A stretch of 64,000 nucleotides of DNA from Acetobacterium bakii (GCF_001263355.1 NZ_LGYO01000019.1:43177-107176), one strand, 5' to 3'; positions 33,261 to 42,767 are shown, counted from the stretch's first letter. Made by a program: numbers and translations. The notes: generated by a model not told the origin, from the letters alone.

Positions 33261-34268
33261 ATGGAAATGTTAAATGCGATTTTAGTTCCAGTAGGTATCC
33301 TCGGTTTATTCGGTTTAGTTTTCGGTGTTGGCCTGGCCATAGCCGCTAAAGTATTTGAAGTGGATGTTGATCATCGTTTTCCTATCGTCAGAGCGGCTCT
33401 GCCCGGTGCAAACTGTGGCGGTTGTGGTCTGCCCGGCTGTGACGCATTGGCCCTGGCAATTATTAACGGCGAAGCAGGTGTTGATGCCTGTCCAGTCGGC
33501 GGCGCTTCGGCGGCTACTGCCATTGCTGAGATCATGGGCATGGAGGCCAGTACAGCTGCCAGACAAATAGCAACAGTTATTTGTCAGGGTACCTGTGAAA
33601 CAGCGCCAAACCGTGCAGAATATTATGGCGAAATGGATTGTCGTGAAGCCATGATTGCTTCAGGCGGTTCAAAAGATTGTCGTTACGGTTGCATGGGTTA
33701 TGGAACCTGTAAAGCTGTTTGTCCATTTGATGCCATTGTTATGGGAGAAGACGGCTTGCCAAAGGTTGATCCGGATAAATGTACTTCCTGTGGTAAATGT
33801 GTCGAAGCCTGTCCTAAGTCCATTATGGTTTTAGTACCGGCAACCCAGGACGTTATTGTTAAGTGCCACAGTGCGGCAAAAGGCAAGATTGCCAAGCAGG
33901 CTTGTTCAACTGCCTGCATTGCCTGTGGTGCCTGTGTAAAGGCATGTCGTTTTGATGCAATTAAGGTAGTTAACAATTGTGCAATCATTGACTATGATAA
34001 GTGTACTCAATGTTATGAATGTGTTGATAAATGTCCAATGAATACTATTTCAGGGGATGTTGAGTTTGGGAAAAAATCGGCTTATATCATTGATGAAAAT
34101 TGTATCGGTTGTGGTCTTTGTGCTAAAAATTGTCCGGTTGAAGCAATCACCGGAGAAATAAAGAAATCGCCCTATATCATTGATCATGATAAGTGTATCG
34201 GCTGTGGTATTTGTTTTGAAAAATGCAAAAAAAATGCTATTGAAATGCGCCCTATTAATAAAAAATAA
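33261..34268 (+). CDS. rnfB: Ion-translocating Rnf complex subunit B, polyferredoxin type
   Basis: RnfB receives electrons from reduced ferredoxin. The 335-residue protein has one N-terminal membrane helix (about 8-29), a four-cysteine Fes domain (Cys52, 55, 60, 77), and six more four-cysteine sets: 140/144/150/154, 174/177/180/184, 215-229, 248-258, 281-291 and 312-322. That allows up to seven [4Fe-4S] clusters, far more than proteobacterial RnfB. The third set has five cysteines available, and the third and sixth sets lack the usual CP proline. Last gene of the operon, with a strong terminator after it. Confidence 0.97.
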   Translation: MEMLNAILVPVGILGLFGLVFGVGLAIAAKVFEVDVDHRFPIVRAALPGANCGGCGLPGCDALALAIINGEAGVDACPVGGASAATAIAEIMGMEASTAARQIATVICQGTCETAPNRAEYYGEMDCREAMIASGGSKDCRYGCMGYGTCKAVCPFDAIVMGEDGLPKVDPDKCTSCGKCVEACPKSIMVLVPATQDVIVKCHSAAKGKIAKQACSTACIACGACVKACRFDAIKVVNNCAIIDYDKCTQCYECVDKCPMNTISGDVEFGKKSAYIIDENCIGCGLCAKNCPVEAITGEIKKSPYIIDHDKCIGCGICFEKCKKNAIEMRPINKK

Positions 34269-34279
34269 GAAGTGCATTA

Positions 34280-34316
34280 ACCACTTTGAGTCATTATGAC
34301 TCAAGGTGGTTTTTTT
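34280..34316 (+). terminator. Terminator of the rnf operon
   Basis: A 14-bp stem, ACCACTTTGAGTCA with TGACTCAAGGTGGT, is followed by seven T. Confidence 0.92.
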
Positions 34317-34419
34317 ATTTTTAAAAAAAACTGTTTTTAATGAGAAATTTAGGAAATTAGTATAAAATAGTATGGCAATCTGGTAAAATAGTAGTAATGA
34401 TCGACTATGGAGGTTTGCG

Positions 34420-35127
34420 TTGAAGGGAAAAGCTGAATATCATATTTGTATAAAAGAAATGCCGGAAAGTGAGCGGCCCCAGGAAAAAATGATGCATTAT
34501 GGTGCGGAAACCTTAAGCAATGCAGAACTTATCGCTATCATTATTCGCACGGGAATACCCGATGCAACCTCCGTAGAGGTAGGACAACAGGTGTTGAAGT
34601 ACTTTGAAAATGACCTGTCACAATTTTATAATATGGATATATTAGAGCTTGAAAGAAATAAAGATCTTCCGGGCATTGGAAAGGTCAAGGCATGTCAGAT
34701 CAAGGCCGCCATCGAGCTTGGAATTCGGGTGAATCGAAAGAACCCCATGGAATTCAAGGTCACTTCACCCCAAAGTGTGGCAGACTTATTAATGGATGAA
34801 ATGCAGTATTTGAAGCAGGAATGTTTTAAAATACTCTTACTGGACACTAAAAATAAGGTGCTTAAAGTTGAATGCATTAGCCAGGGGATTCTCAATGCGT
34901 CTCTGGTTCATCCAAGAGAGGTTTTTGTTAAAGCCATTAAGCAGCATTCTGCAGCCATTATCCTGGCGCACAATCATCCATCAGGAGATCCGGAGCCAAG
35001 TCCGGAAGATAAAAACATTACAAAAAGGCTACAGGAAGCCGGGGAACTTTTGGGGATTCCGGTATTGGATCATATTATTATTGGTAGGGGAACCTATATG
35101 AGCTTTAAACAGGAGAAAATTATTTAA
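34420..35127 (+). CDS. radC: RadC-family JAB domain protein
   Basis: This 235-residue protein has an N-terminal helix-hairpin-helix region (IGKVKACQIKAAIELG, about 85-100) and a C-terminal JAB/MPN domain with the metal motif HNHPSGDPEPSPED near residue 186. RadC was once thought a repair protein, but its true role is unresolved. It starts at TTG, seven bases after GGAGGT. In many Firmicutes radC is followed by mreB; here it is followed by a promoter and mreC. Confidence 0.93.
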   Translation: MKGKAEYHICIKEMPESERPQEKMMHYGAETLSNAELIAIIIRTGIPDATSVEVGQQVLKYFENDLSQFYNMDILELERNKDLPGIGKVKACQIKAAIELGIRVNRKNPMEFKVTSPQSVADLLMDEMQYLKQECFKILLLDTKNKVLKVECISQGILNASLVHPREVFVKAIKQHSAAIILAHNHPSGDPEPSPEDKNITKRLQEAGELLGIPVLDHIIIGRGTYMSFKQEKII

Positions 35128-35131
35128 TTTC

Positions 35132-35160
35132 TTGCAAAATAAATGTTTTTAAAATACAAT
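35132..35160 (+). promoter_or_regulatory. Predicted promoter of the mreC operon
   Basis: TTGCAA (35132-35137) and TACAAT (35155-35160) are spaced by 17 bp, directly after radC and 42 bp before mreC. Confidence 0.7.
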
Positions 35161-35201
35161 AAATAGGTTAAACGATAATTATTATAGTAGGGGGCGTTCC
35201 T

Positions 35202-36014
35202 TTGGGCTGGTTTTCAAAATATCGAATTGGTATCATCATTTTTGTAGTGTTTCTTGTTTTAGTCGTATTTATTGGTCTGCTGACCTCGAACCGTACTGTG
35301 ACAACGCCTTTAGAAGGCAGTGTTTCCGCGGTGGTATCACCTTTTGAAAAGTTTACTTATGTGGTATCACTTAACTTAAAAAAATTTGTCAGTGATATTT
35401 CGGAATTTGGTCAGTTGAAAAATAAAAATGAAGAAGAGCAAATAAAAATTGATGAATTAGAAAAAAAGCTTGCGAATTATGAATTGACCATGAATGAAAA
35501 TATTGCTTTGCGGGGAATGATTGGGTTTCAAAATGAGCATCCTCAATACAATGTACTGCCTGCAGAAGTGATCGCCATTGATCCGACAAATGGCATTTCA
35601 TTTATGACCATCAATCGTGGCTCCAATGATGGACTGAGTGTTGATATGACTGTGATGTCGGGAAATGATTTAGTTGGTAAAATTACCGAGGTTTCTTTAA
35701 CTACCTCAAAAGTAAAAACAATCATCGACCCAATGAGCACCATTAATGGTCGATCCACACGTTCTGGAACCTATGTTAGAATTGAAGGCGATTTAGATAA
35801 TGGATTGATTGGTTATATTGAACCGGGAATGGATGTTGTTACCGGCGATTTGGTGGTAACATCAGGACTCTATGGCACTTATCCCGGGGATTTGTTTATT
35901 GGAACTGTACAAAAGGTTGAGAAACAGGATGGTTCTTTAGAACTTAAAGTATCAATAAATCCCGGTGTCGACCTTCGTACCATCAATGTCGTTTCAGTAC
36001 TACGGCAGGTTTAA
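35202..36014 (+). CDS. mreC: Rod shape-determining protein MreC
   Basis: MreC is a bitopic membrane protein that scaffolds the elongation machinery of the cell wall. The 270-residue protein has a membrane helix at about 9-28, a coiled coil (about 60-100, KNEEEQIKIDELEKKL) and the beta-rich extracytoplasmic domain with INRGSNDGLSVDMTV near residue 135 and DVVTGDLVVTSGLYG near 212. It starts at TTG. It is immediately followed by mreD and mrdA, but mreB is not upstream. Confidence 0.94.
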   Translation: MGWFSKYRIGIIIFVVFLVLVVFIGLLTSNRTVTTPLEGSVSAVVSPFEKFTYVVSLNLKKFVSDISEFGQLKNKNEEEQIKIDELEKKLANYELTMNENIALRGMIGFQNEHPQYNVLPAEVIAIDPTNGISFMTINRGSNDGLSVDMTVMSGNDLVGKITEVSLTTSKVKTIIDPMSTINGRSTRSGTYVRIEGDLDNGLIGYIEPGMDVVTGDLVVTSGLYGTYPGDLFIGTVQKVEKQDGSLELKVSINPGVDLRTINVVSVLRQV

Positions 36015-36521
36015 ATGATGAAATATGCAGTTCTATTTTTAATATTGATTGTTGAACTTATTTTTAGCAGCACCGTACTTCAATTTTTTTCTTTTTTTGG
36101 GAGTGCGCCAGAGATGTTACTCATAACGATTATGCTTTATAGCATAATTTTTCGAGGCAAGGAAGGGCTTGTATTGGCAGTGATCATTGGTATCCTATCA
36201 GATATTCTTTATGGGCCATTCATAGGGGTAAATACCATTGCTTTTTCGTTGGTTGCAGTAAGCATTTATTGGGTTTCTTCTAAATTCAGTCAACAGTCAA
36301 TACTTACGAGCGTCCTTTGCCTGGCTTTAACGTTGATTATTTACAATGGTTTAGTTTATATTTTGTTATTATTATTTCAGGGTGGGATACCCTGGATGAT
36401 TTATTTAAGGCGATTTAATCTCCAATACTTAATTATTAATCTAATTGTTATGTTGATAATGCGTTATTTTATATTAAAGTTATCACAGCACCCGGATTTT
36501 ACTTCGGATGTGCTGGTGTAA
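36015..36521 (+). CDS. mreD: Rod shape-determining protein MreD
   Basis: This 168-residue, strongly hydrophobic protein has about five membrane helices, as expected for MreD, the membrane partner of MreC and PBP2. The ATG adjoins the mreC stop codon; an in-frame second ATG follows directly. Sequence conservation in this family is low, so the call rests on length, hydrophobicity and position between mreC and mrdA. Confidence 0.9.
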   Translation: MMKYAVLFLILIVELIFSSTVLQFFSFFGSAPEMLLITIMLYSIIFRGKEGLVLAVIIGILSDILYGPFIGVNTIAFSLVAVSIYWVSSKFSQQSILTSVLCLALTLIIYNGLVYILLLLFQGGIPWMIYLRRFNLQYLIINLIVMLIMRYFILKLSQHPDFTSDVLV

Positions 36522-36549
36522 GAAAAGTGACCCATGAAATGGTGGATAA

Positions 36550-38610
36550 ATGATAATAAGAAATGAAAAACTCCGATATATATTTTTAAAAATCCTGATT
36601 TTTATAATCAGTGGAATTTTTATTTTTCGTCTTGCCGATTTACAATTGGTCAACGGTGAAAAATATCGAAAGATAGCAGATAATAATATGGTTAAGCAAA
36701 TTGAAACAGAAGCTCCCCGGGGTACGATTTACACCTCGGACATGCAAATTCTGGCATCAAATCGTATCGGTTATGCAGTTGATATAAGCTTCATAAATGT
36801 TGATGATAGTGTTTTAAATGCTTCGCTTTTGAACTTATCCGGAATTCTGCTAAGACATGGGGAAAAAATAAAAGACACATTTCCAATTAATATGGATAGC
36901 GATGGGAATTTTGCATTTTCTTTCGATGATGCTGATTCAGAAAAAAAATGGAAAGAAAAAAATGGATTTACTGCTGAACAAATGGGTTTTACAGCCAGAG
37001 AATGCTTTGATAAGCTATGCTTAGAATATGGTCTGACACCAGAGTATACTAATGAAGAGGCCAGACAGATCATTGTGTTTAGAGAAAAATTTCGTGATCA
37101 CAGCTTTAGTTCCTGGGATCCAATACGAATCGCCACGGACATCAAGCGGGATACTGTTTACGAAATAGATGCCAATAAGGAATCTCTTGTTGGGGTATCC
37201 GTAATTGATGAACCGGTGCGAAGCTATCCGTTTGGAACAACCGCCGCTCATCTGCTTGGGTATGCTGGGAAGATCAGTGGAGATGAATATTTGGAAAATG
37301 AAGATTCAGATGAAAATTATAGCTTGGAAAGCACAATTGGTAAAACCGGTTTAGAGGTTGCCTTTGAGAATGAGCTTCGCGGCGAAACCGGTAAAGAAAT
37401 GACTGTAATTGATTACCAGGGACGACCCCAATATGATATTATGGATACTAATATAGCGGCAATACCGGGAAACAGTGTTGTTACCACCATTGACCTGGAA
37501 TTTCAACAGGCTGTGGAAAAGGCCCTGGGAGACCATCTTGACTATTTGCAGACCAGTGGAGCCGCACCAGAAGCTGCTTCAGGAGCGGCCGTGGTCATCG
37601 ACGTTAATACCGGAGCAGTGTTGGCAATGACCAGTATGCCTACCTATGACCCCAATCTTTTTACAACAACCATCAGTGATGAAGTTTGGAATAGTTTGAA
37701 TATACCAAGTGATGATCCTGTTTTTCCGAGGCCATTATATAACAACAGTACATTGACCGCACTTCAACCGGGTTCCACCTTTAAGCCTCTTATGTCGGTT
37801 GCAGCCTTAGAATCCGGAACCATTACCGGTGAAACAACATTTTACTGTAATGGGACAGATCCCCATATTCCAACGTTCACCTGTTTAGGTAATCATGGAA
37901 GCGAAAACGTCGTTGATGCACTTAGAGATTCTTGTAATGTATTTTTTTATGAAACAGGGTATAATATGGGCATTAATCCGATTGTCGATTACTCAGAACA
38001 GTTTGGATTGGGAAATCCCACTGGAATTGAGATTTATGAAACATCGGGAACGCTTGGCGGCCGGGATAATAAGGATGATGAATGGACGGATGCCGACACT
38101 ATGAATACTTCCATTGGTCAGGGAGGCAGTTCCTTTACACCACTTCAAATGGCTAACTATATTGCGACACTAGCAAATGGGGGCAGCCATTACCAGGCCT
38201 ATCTTGTTGAAAAGATCCTTAATAACAATGAAGAAATAGTTTTTGATCATGAACCAACCCTTATTAATCAGGTTAAAATAGATCCTGAAAATTTGGCTCT
38301 TGTTAAAGAAGGTATGAAAGAAGTGGTTACAGACGGGTTTGCAGCCTCCTATTTTTATGGTTTTGATCATGAGGATATCGGCATCGCCGGCAAAACCGGA
38401 ACGGCTGAATATGGTGATAATTCTGTTGAGAACACATCGTGGTTTGTATGTTTTACACCCTATGAGTCTCCTGAAATTGCTGTTGCCGTGATGATTATTC
38501 AAGGCGAAACAAGTTCGAACGCGGTGCCTGTGGCCAGAGAAATTGTAGATGCTTATTACGCACTTAAACCGGCAACTGATGCAAATATTACCAAGGAGGT
38601 TACACCATAA
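36550..38610 (+). CDS. mrdA: Penicillin-binding protein 2, class B transpeptidase
   Basis: This 686-residue PBP crosslinks peptidoglycan during elongation. It has an N-terminal membrane helix (about 10-30), a dimerisation/pedestal region (PRGTIYTSDMQILASN near 55) and a transpeptidase domain with Ser409-x-x-Lys412 (GSTFKP), the SCN motif near residue 460, and Lys615-Thr-Gly. An insertion around 85-170, with many charged residues, is typical of clostridial PBP2. It lies 28 bp after mreD. Confidence 0.94.
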   Translation: MIIRNEKLRYIFLKILIFIISGIFIFRLADLQLVNGEKYRKIADNNMVKQIETEAPRGTIYTSDMQILASNRIGYAVDISFINVDDSVLNASLLNLSGILLRHGEKIKDTFPINMDSDGNFAFSFDDADSEKKWKEKNGFTAEQMGFTARECFDKLCLEYGLTPEYTNEEARQIIVFREKFRDHSFSSWDPIRIATDIKRDTVYEIDANKESLVGVSVIDEPVRSYPFGTTAAHLLGYAGKISGDEYLENEDSDENYSLESTIGKTGLEVAFENELRGETGKEMTVIDYQGRPQYDIMDTNIAAIPGNSVVTTIDLEFQQAVEKALGDHLDYLQTSGAAPEAASGAAVVIDVNTGAVLAMTSMPTYDPNLFTTTISDEVWNSLNIPSDDPVFPRPLYNNSTLTALQPGSTFKPLMSVAALESGTITGETTFYCNGTDPHIPTFTCLGNHGSENVVDALRDSCNVFFYETGYNMGINPIVDYSEQFGLGNPTGIEIYETSGTLGGRDNKDDEWTDADTMNTSIGQGGSSFTPLQMANYIATLANGGSHYQAYLVEKILNNNEEIVFDHEPTLINQVKIDPENLALVKEGMKEVVTDGFAASYFYGFDHEDIGIAGKTGTAEYGDNSVENTSWFVCFTPYESPEIAVAVMIIQGETSSNAVPVAREIVDAYYALKPATDANITKEVTP

Positions 38611-38612
38611 GT

Positions 38613-39524
38613 TTGGTTTATAAATATTGTGTTACAGAAAATCATGAAACGAACCTCCGTGAGGAGTTGGCAAATAGGTATGATTATTCAAGTCGATTAA
38701 TTCGACAAATAAAAAGAGAAGGTAAAATTCGGCTTAATGAAAAAGAGTGCTTTCTTGGGGATCTCATTAAACTTGGAGATTTCATTGAGATTGTGATGCC
38801 GCATGAAAATATAGATGGTACTCCAATCAAGGGAGATCTTGATATAATCTATGAGGATGATGAACTTCTAGTGGTTAATAAACCTGCTTTCTGTGTGACT
38901 CATCCATCAAAAAGCCATCATTTAGACACGTTAACCAATTATATCAGTCATCACTGGGAAAAAATTGGAGTATCCGCAAAGATTCGTTTTATAAACCGAC
39001 TGGATCGAGATACCACGGGACTTGTAGCCATAGCAAAAAACAAATATGTCCATCATTACATTCAGAAACAAATGGATGAAGGAACTGTCATAAAGGTTTA
39101 TTATGCCTTTGTCAGCGGAAAACTTCCTGATAAAAGCGGGACCATTGATGCACCGATCGGCCAACCCTTTGCGGACAGTATTCATCGGGTCGTAATGGAT
39201 CAGGGAAAATCTTCGATTACCCATTATCGGGTGCTGGAAGAATATCCACAGGCATCCCTGGTGGAATTAATTTTAGAAACTGGTAGAACCCATCAAATAC
39301 GGGTACATTTACAGCATATTGGGAATCCGATCATAGGAGATCCTCTGTATAACAATAAAACAGAGAACTCCTATGGTATGAACCATCAGGCGCTTCATGC
39401 AAAAACCCTGACATTATCACTGCCGATGAAAGAGGATTTAACTTTTGAGGCAGATCTGAATATTGAATTAAAAGAGCTCAGGAATAATCTTGAGAAATAT
39501 GAAAAGAAAAAGGTGATAGAATGA
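38613..39524 (+). CDS. RluA-family RNA pseudouridine synthase
   Basis: This 303-residue protein isomerises uridine to pseudouridine in rRNA or tRNA. The catalytic aspartate is in INRLDRDTTG near residue 133, and an S4-like RNA-binding segment (SSRLIRQIKREGKIRLNE) occupies about 27-45. Other family motifs, VNKPAFCVTHPS and TGRTHQIRVHL, are present. Sequence does not decide the target site (RluD-like or another). It starts at TTG 13 bases after GGAGG, directly following mrdA, and overlaps the PBP gene downstream by 4 bp. Confidence 0.92.
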   Translation: MVYKYCVTENHETNLREELANRYDYSSRLIRQIKREGKIRLNEKECFLGDLIKLGDFIEIVMPHENIDGTPIKGDLDIIYEDDELLVVNKPAFCVTHPSKSHHLDTLTNYISHHWEKIGVSAKIRFINRLDRDTTGLVAIAKNKYVHHYIQKQMDEGTVIKVYYAFVSGKLPDKSGTIDAPIGQPFADSIHRVVMDQGKSSITHYRVLEEYPQASLVELILETGRTHQIRVHLQHIGNPIIGDPLYNNKTENSYGMNHQALHAKTLTLSLPMKEDLTFEADLNIELKELRNNLEKYEKKKVIE

Positions 39525-41731
39525 GTAAAAATCAAACTAAAGGTATGAAAAGACGAAAGAAAAAAGGTCATATTGGCGTTAAAGTTTTAGTCGTCTTGTT
39601 GATCCTCGGTATTCTGAGCGTCGGTGTTGTTTATTCCATTTATGCGGCTAATCGCATGGATATCTCGGAATATGAATATCAGGTTAAGGATAAAACTGAA
39701 ATTTACTCAGCGGACAATGAAATAATTGCTGAATTGTATACTAAGAATCGGACTAATGTCACCATTGACCAAATTCCGGTTACCCTGCAACAGGCTCTGA
39801 TCTCAGTCGAGGATTCACGATTTTACGATCATTTCGGTATTGACCTAATGGGGATTACCCGGGCCTTTTTCTCCAATATTGCCAGTAATGGTATCGGCGA
39901 AGGTGCAAGTACCATTACCCAACAGCTTGCCAGAGTCTTGTTTTTACCGGATATTGCCACAGAGCAAAATTTCAATCAGTCCTTTATCCGTAAATTAAAA
40001 GAAATATCCATTGCCCTTCAATTAGAAGAAAAATATACCAAAGAACAGATTCTGGAAATGTATTTCAATGAATATTATTTTGGTTCCGGTGCCTATGGGA
40101 TTGAAGAAGCTTCACAAACCTATTTTAATAAAAGTGTTTCAGATGTGAATTTATCTGAAGCGGCAATGCTTGCCGGGCTGCCTCAGGCACCAAGCGCCTA
40201 TGCGCCAAATTCAGACTTTGAGGCCGCAAAAAAACGTCAGCTGGAAGTTTTGGAACGGATGGTTAAAGAAAAATATATTACCCAGGAAGAAGCTGATGCA
40301 GCAGCGGCAGCGGAAATTGTAATCAGAGATCCGGCAACCATCAACAACGATGATCAAATTAAGGACGGCTACGAAGCGTTTGTTGGTAAAGCACTGACTG
40401 AATATGCCCAAACCCAGGCTTCAGCAGTTATGCAGGAACGTGGAATAACAGAAGATCAGGCAATTACATATATTAAAGAGAACATTGCCAATGGTGGTTA
40501 TCGAATTTATACCACCATCAATACTTTTTATCAGGAAGATGCCATCGAAAGTCTTAATGATGGGTTGGATAACTATGGAATGGACACAGAAACTGGGAGT
40601 ATCGTTACCGTTGATTTAGACGGAAGTGTCATGGCGTATTATGGTGGGAATACTCAAATTGATATGGCAAATACCCCAAGACAGCCAGGGTCTAACATCA
40701 AGCCGCTTTTTTATGCGGCAGCAATGGATAAAGGGCTGATTTCACCTTCAACAATGATTCTCGATGCCTATACTGATTTTGGTGGGTATGCTCCCAAAAA
40801 CTATGATGGTGGTTATCACGGAACTGTTTCGGTAAGAACAGCTTTAGTTAATTCTTATAACATTCCGGCAGTAAAGGTTTATGATAAGGTCGGACCCGAT
40901 GCGGCGGTTTCCTTTATGGAACAAATGGGCATCTCCACCTTTGAAGATACGGATTATAACCTCGCGGTGGCACTTGGAGGGATGACTTATGGTATCAAAC
41001 CACTTGAGATGTCAGCGGCCTTTAATACACTTAATAATGGCGGGGTATATAATGCACCCTATTTCATTACTAAAATTGAACAGACCAACGGAAAAGAAAT
41101 TTATTTGAAAGACACTGCTAATTTAGTAACTCGTAAGGTTATGACTGACACCACGGCAACAAACATGATGGATATTCTTACAGATGTTGTTGATAACGGA
41201 ACAGGAAGCGCTGCTTCCCAGATTTATCCAACCGCCGGTAAAACCGGGACGACCAATGATAATAAAGATTTATGGTTTACCGGGATGACTGGAAATCTGA
41301 CAACCGCAATTTGGATCGGAAGCCCGGATAATTATGTTATCAGCGGCGGAAGCTACATTCCTGCCGGAATTTACGGTACGTATTTAAGACAAATTATTAA
41401 CGAGGACTTGTTAGCAACTACAACTTTGGATCGAACCTCTGAAGAAGGCGGAACAACCGCTGTCAAGTCAATTGACAGCGGAACCACAACTACAGATAAA
41501 ACAACGACCACGGAGCCTAAGAAAACAGAAACAACGACTCCAACGGTGCCAACCCCGGAGCCAACCCCGGAACCGATAACGCCAACGGAACCGGTGACGC
41601 CAACGGAACCGGTGACACCAACAGAACCGACAACTCCGACAGAACCGACAACGCCAACGGAACCGACAACGCCAACGGAACCGACGACGCCGACGACGCC
41701 AACGACGCCAACAACCCCGACAACTCCGTAA
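39521..41731 (+). CDS. Class A penicillin-binding protein with Thr-Pro-rich tail
   Basis: This bifunctional enzyme polymerises and crosslinks peptidoglycan. After a basic N-terminus (MSKNQTKGMKRRKKK) and one membrane helix (about 23-45) come a glycosyltransferase domain with catalytic Glu97 in EDSRFYDHFG and a transpeptidase domain with Ser391-x-x-Lys394 (GSNIKP), SYN near 447 and Lys574-Thr-Gly. The last 75 residues are an extracellular Thr/Pro/Glu tail containing TPTEP and TTP repeats. Similar low-complexity tails occur in other Firmicute PBP1 proteins. The tail DNA is a tandem repeat. Confidence 0.94.
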   Translation: MSKNQTKGMKRRKKKGHIGVKVLVVLLILGILSVGVVYSIYAANRMDISEYEYQVKDKTEIYSADNEIIAELYTKNRTNVTIDQIPVTLQQALISVEDSRFYDHFGIDLMGITRAFFSNIASNGIGEGASTITQQLARVLFLPDIATEQNFNQSFIRKLKEISIALQLEEKYTKEQILEMYFNEYYFGSGAYGIEEASQTYFNKSVSDVNLSEAAMLAGLPQAPSAYAPNSDFEAAKKRQLEVLERMVKEKYITQEEADAAAAAEIVIRDPATINNDDQIKDGYEAFVGKALTEYAQTQASAVMQERGITEDQAITYIKENIANGGYRIYTTINTFYQEDAIESLNDGLDNYGMDTETGSIVTVDLDGSVMAYYGGNTQIDMANTPRQPGSNIKPLFYAAAMDKGLISPSTMILDAYTDFGGYAPKNYDGGYHGTVSVRTALVNSYNIPAVKVYDKVGPDAAVSFMEQMGISTFEDTDYNLAVALGGMTYGIKPLEMSAAFNTLNNGGVYNAPYFITKIEQTNGKEIYLKDTANLVTRKVMTDTTATNMMDILTDVVDNGTGSAASQIYPTAGKTGTTNDNKDLWFTGMTGNLTTAIWIGSPDNYVISGGSYIPAGIYGTYLRQIINEDLLATTTLDRTSEEGGTTAVKSIDSGTTTTDKTTTTEPKKTETTTPTVPTPEPTPEPITPTEPVTPTEPVTPTEPTTPTEPTTPTEPTTPTEPTTPTTPTTPTTPTTP
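41577..41731 (+). repeat. Tandem repeat encoding the PBP C-terminal tail
   Basis: Degenerate 15-bp units (CCAACGGAACCGGTG and variants) encode successive TPTEP-type pentapeptides, followed by 9-bp TTP units just before the stop codon. The long antisense frames across this stretch are artefacts of its composition. Confidence 0.85.
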
Positions 41732-41746
41732 CAGAAAGGAAAACTC

Positions 41747-42100
41747 ATGATAATTAAAAAAACATCGCTTGTAACAGAAACGAAAGATAACATGCGAGGA
41801 GGTAATGGCGCACCGGTCATTACCCATGTTATTGGCGGCGAGATCCTTGGCAATAAAGGTCGCTTATATTCGAAAATTGTGATGCAGCCAGGAGATTCGA
41901 TTGGATACCATCAACATGTCGGCGAGCAGGAAATATATTATTTCCTTAGTGGCGAAGGCATGGTGAAGGATAATGAAGAAACAATAAAAATTTATCCGGG
42001 GGACGTCATGATTACACCGGATCATGGCTACCACAGCATTGAAAATACAGGAACTGAGGAGCTGGTTTTTATGGCTTTGATCCTCAATGCCGATGCATGA
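41747..42100 (+). CDS. Cupin-domain protein
   Basis: This 117-residue protein is a single cupin barrel. The two cupin motifs are visible: GYHQHVGEQEIYYFLSGEG near residue 50, and PGDVMITPDHGYHSIENTG near residue 84, supplying His and Glu ligands for one metal ion. Small cupins of this type act in sugar isomerisation, dioxygenation or ligand sensing, so function cannot be fixed. It overlaps nth by 4 bp and follows the class A PBP by 15 bp. Confidence 0.88.
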   Translation: MIIKKTSLVTETKDNMRGGNGAPVITHVIGGEILGNKGRLYSKIVMQPGDSIGYHQHVGEQEIYYFLSGEGMVKDNEETIKIYPGDVMITPDHGYHSIENTGTEELVFMALILNADA

Positions 42101-42738
42101 TAAAAAAAACAAGAGATGAAATTTTAGCCACATTGGAAAGCCTTTACGGGCAAGAAAAATGTGGCTTGGATTTTGGGACCCCATTTGAATTATTGATTGC
42201 AACCATCCTTTCAGCACAGTGTACTGATGTACGGGTGAATATTGTGACAAAAGAACTGTTTCCTGCCTATAACACGCCCGAAGCCATTTTAATGTTAGGT
42301 GAAAAGGAACTTCTTAAAAAAATTAAAACCTGCGGGTTGGCAAATACCAAAGCCAGGAATATTATTTTGACCTGTAACCGGCTTTTGGGTGAGTATGGGG
42401 GAGCCATTCCCAAAGGCATGGAGGAACTCACCACCCTTCCCGGGGTCGGACGTAAAACAGCGAATGTGGTGATGAGCAATGCGTTTGGGATTCCCGCCAT
42501 TGCAGTGGATACCCATGTTTTCAGGGTTTCCAAACGCCTTGGTCTGGCCAGAGGGAAAAACGTATTGGAAGTGGAAAAGGAATTAATGAAAAATATTCCC
42601 AAAGAGCAGTGGTCCCAGGCCCACCACTGGCTTATCTGGCATGGCAGAAAATGTTGCACTGCCCGCAATCCAAACTGCGAAAATTGTGCACTGCAGCCGT
42701 TATGCAAAGAGGGTAAGAAAAAGTTCAAAGATACATAA
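42097..42738 (+). CDS. nth: Endonuclease III, DNA glycosylase/AP lyase
   Basis: Nth removes oxidised pyrimidines and cuts at abasic sites. The helix-hairpin-helix LPGVGRKTANV near residue 115 contains the catalytic lysine, VDTHVFRVSKRLGL near residue 138 contains the catalytic aspartate, and the C-terminal [4Fe-4S] motif is complete, with cysteines in CCTARNPNCENC and LQPLC (spacing 6-2-5). At 213 residues its length is standard. It is the last gene of this run before the liv promoter. Confidence 0.96.
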   Translation: MIKKTRDEILATLESLYGQEKCGLDFGTPFELLIATILSAQCTDVRVNIVTKELFPAYNTPEAILMLGEKELLKKIKTCGLANTKARNIILTCNRLLGEYGGAIPKGMEELTTLPGVGRKTANVVMSNAFGIPAIAVDTHVFRVSKRLGLARGKNVLEVEKELMKNIPKEQWSQAHHWLIWHGRKCCTARNPNCENCALQPLCKEGKKKFKDT

Positions 42739-42767
42739 TACAAAGTACAGTTTAAAACAATTATTTC

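Noticed and set aside
41371-41853. Long antisense frames with Val-Gly or Arg-Cys repeats
   Set aside because: They are mirror images of the Thr-Pro-Glu repeat in the PBP gene and have no independent support.
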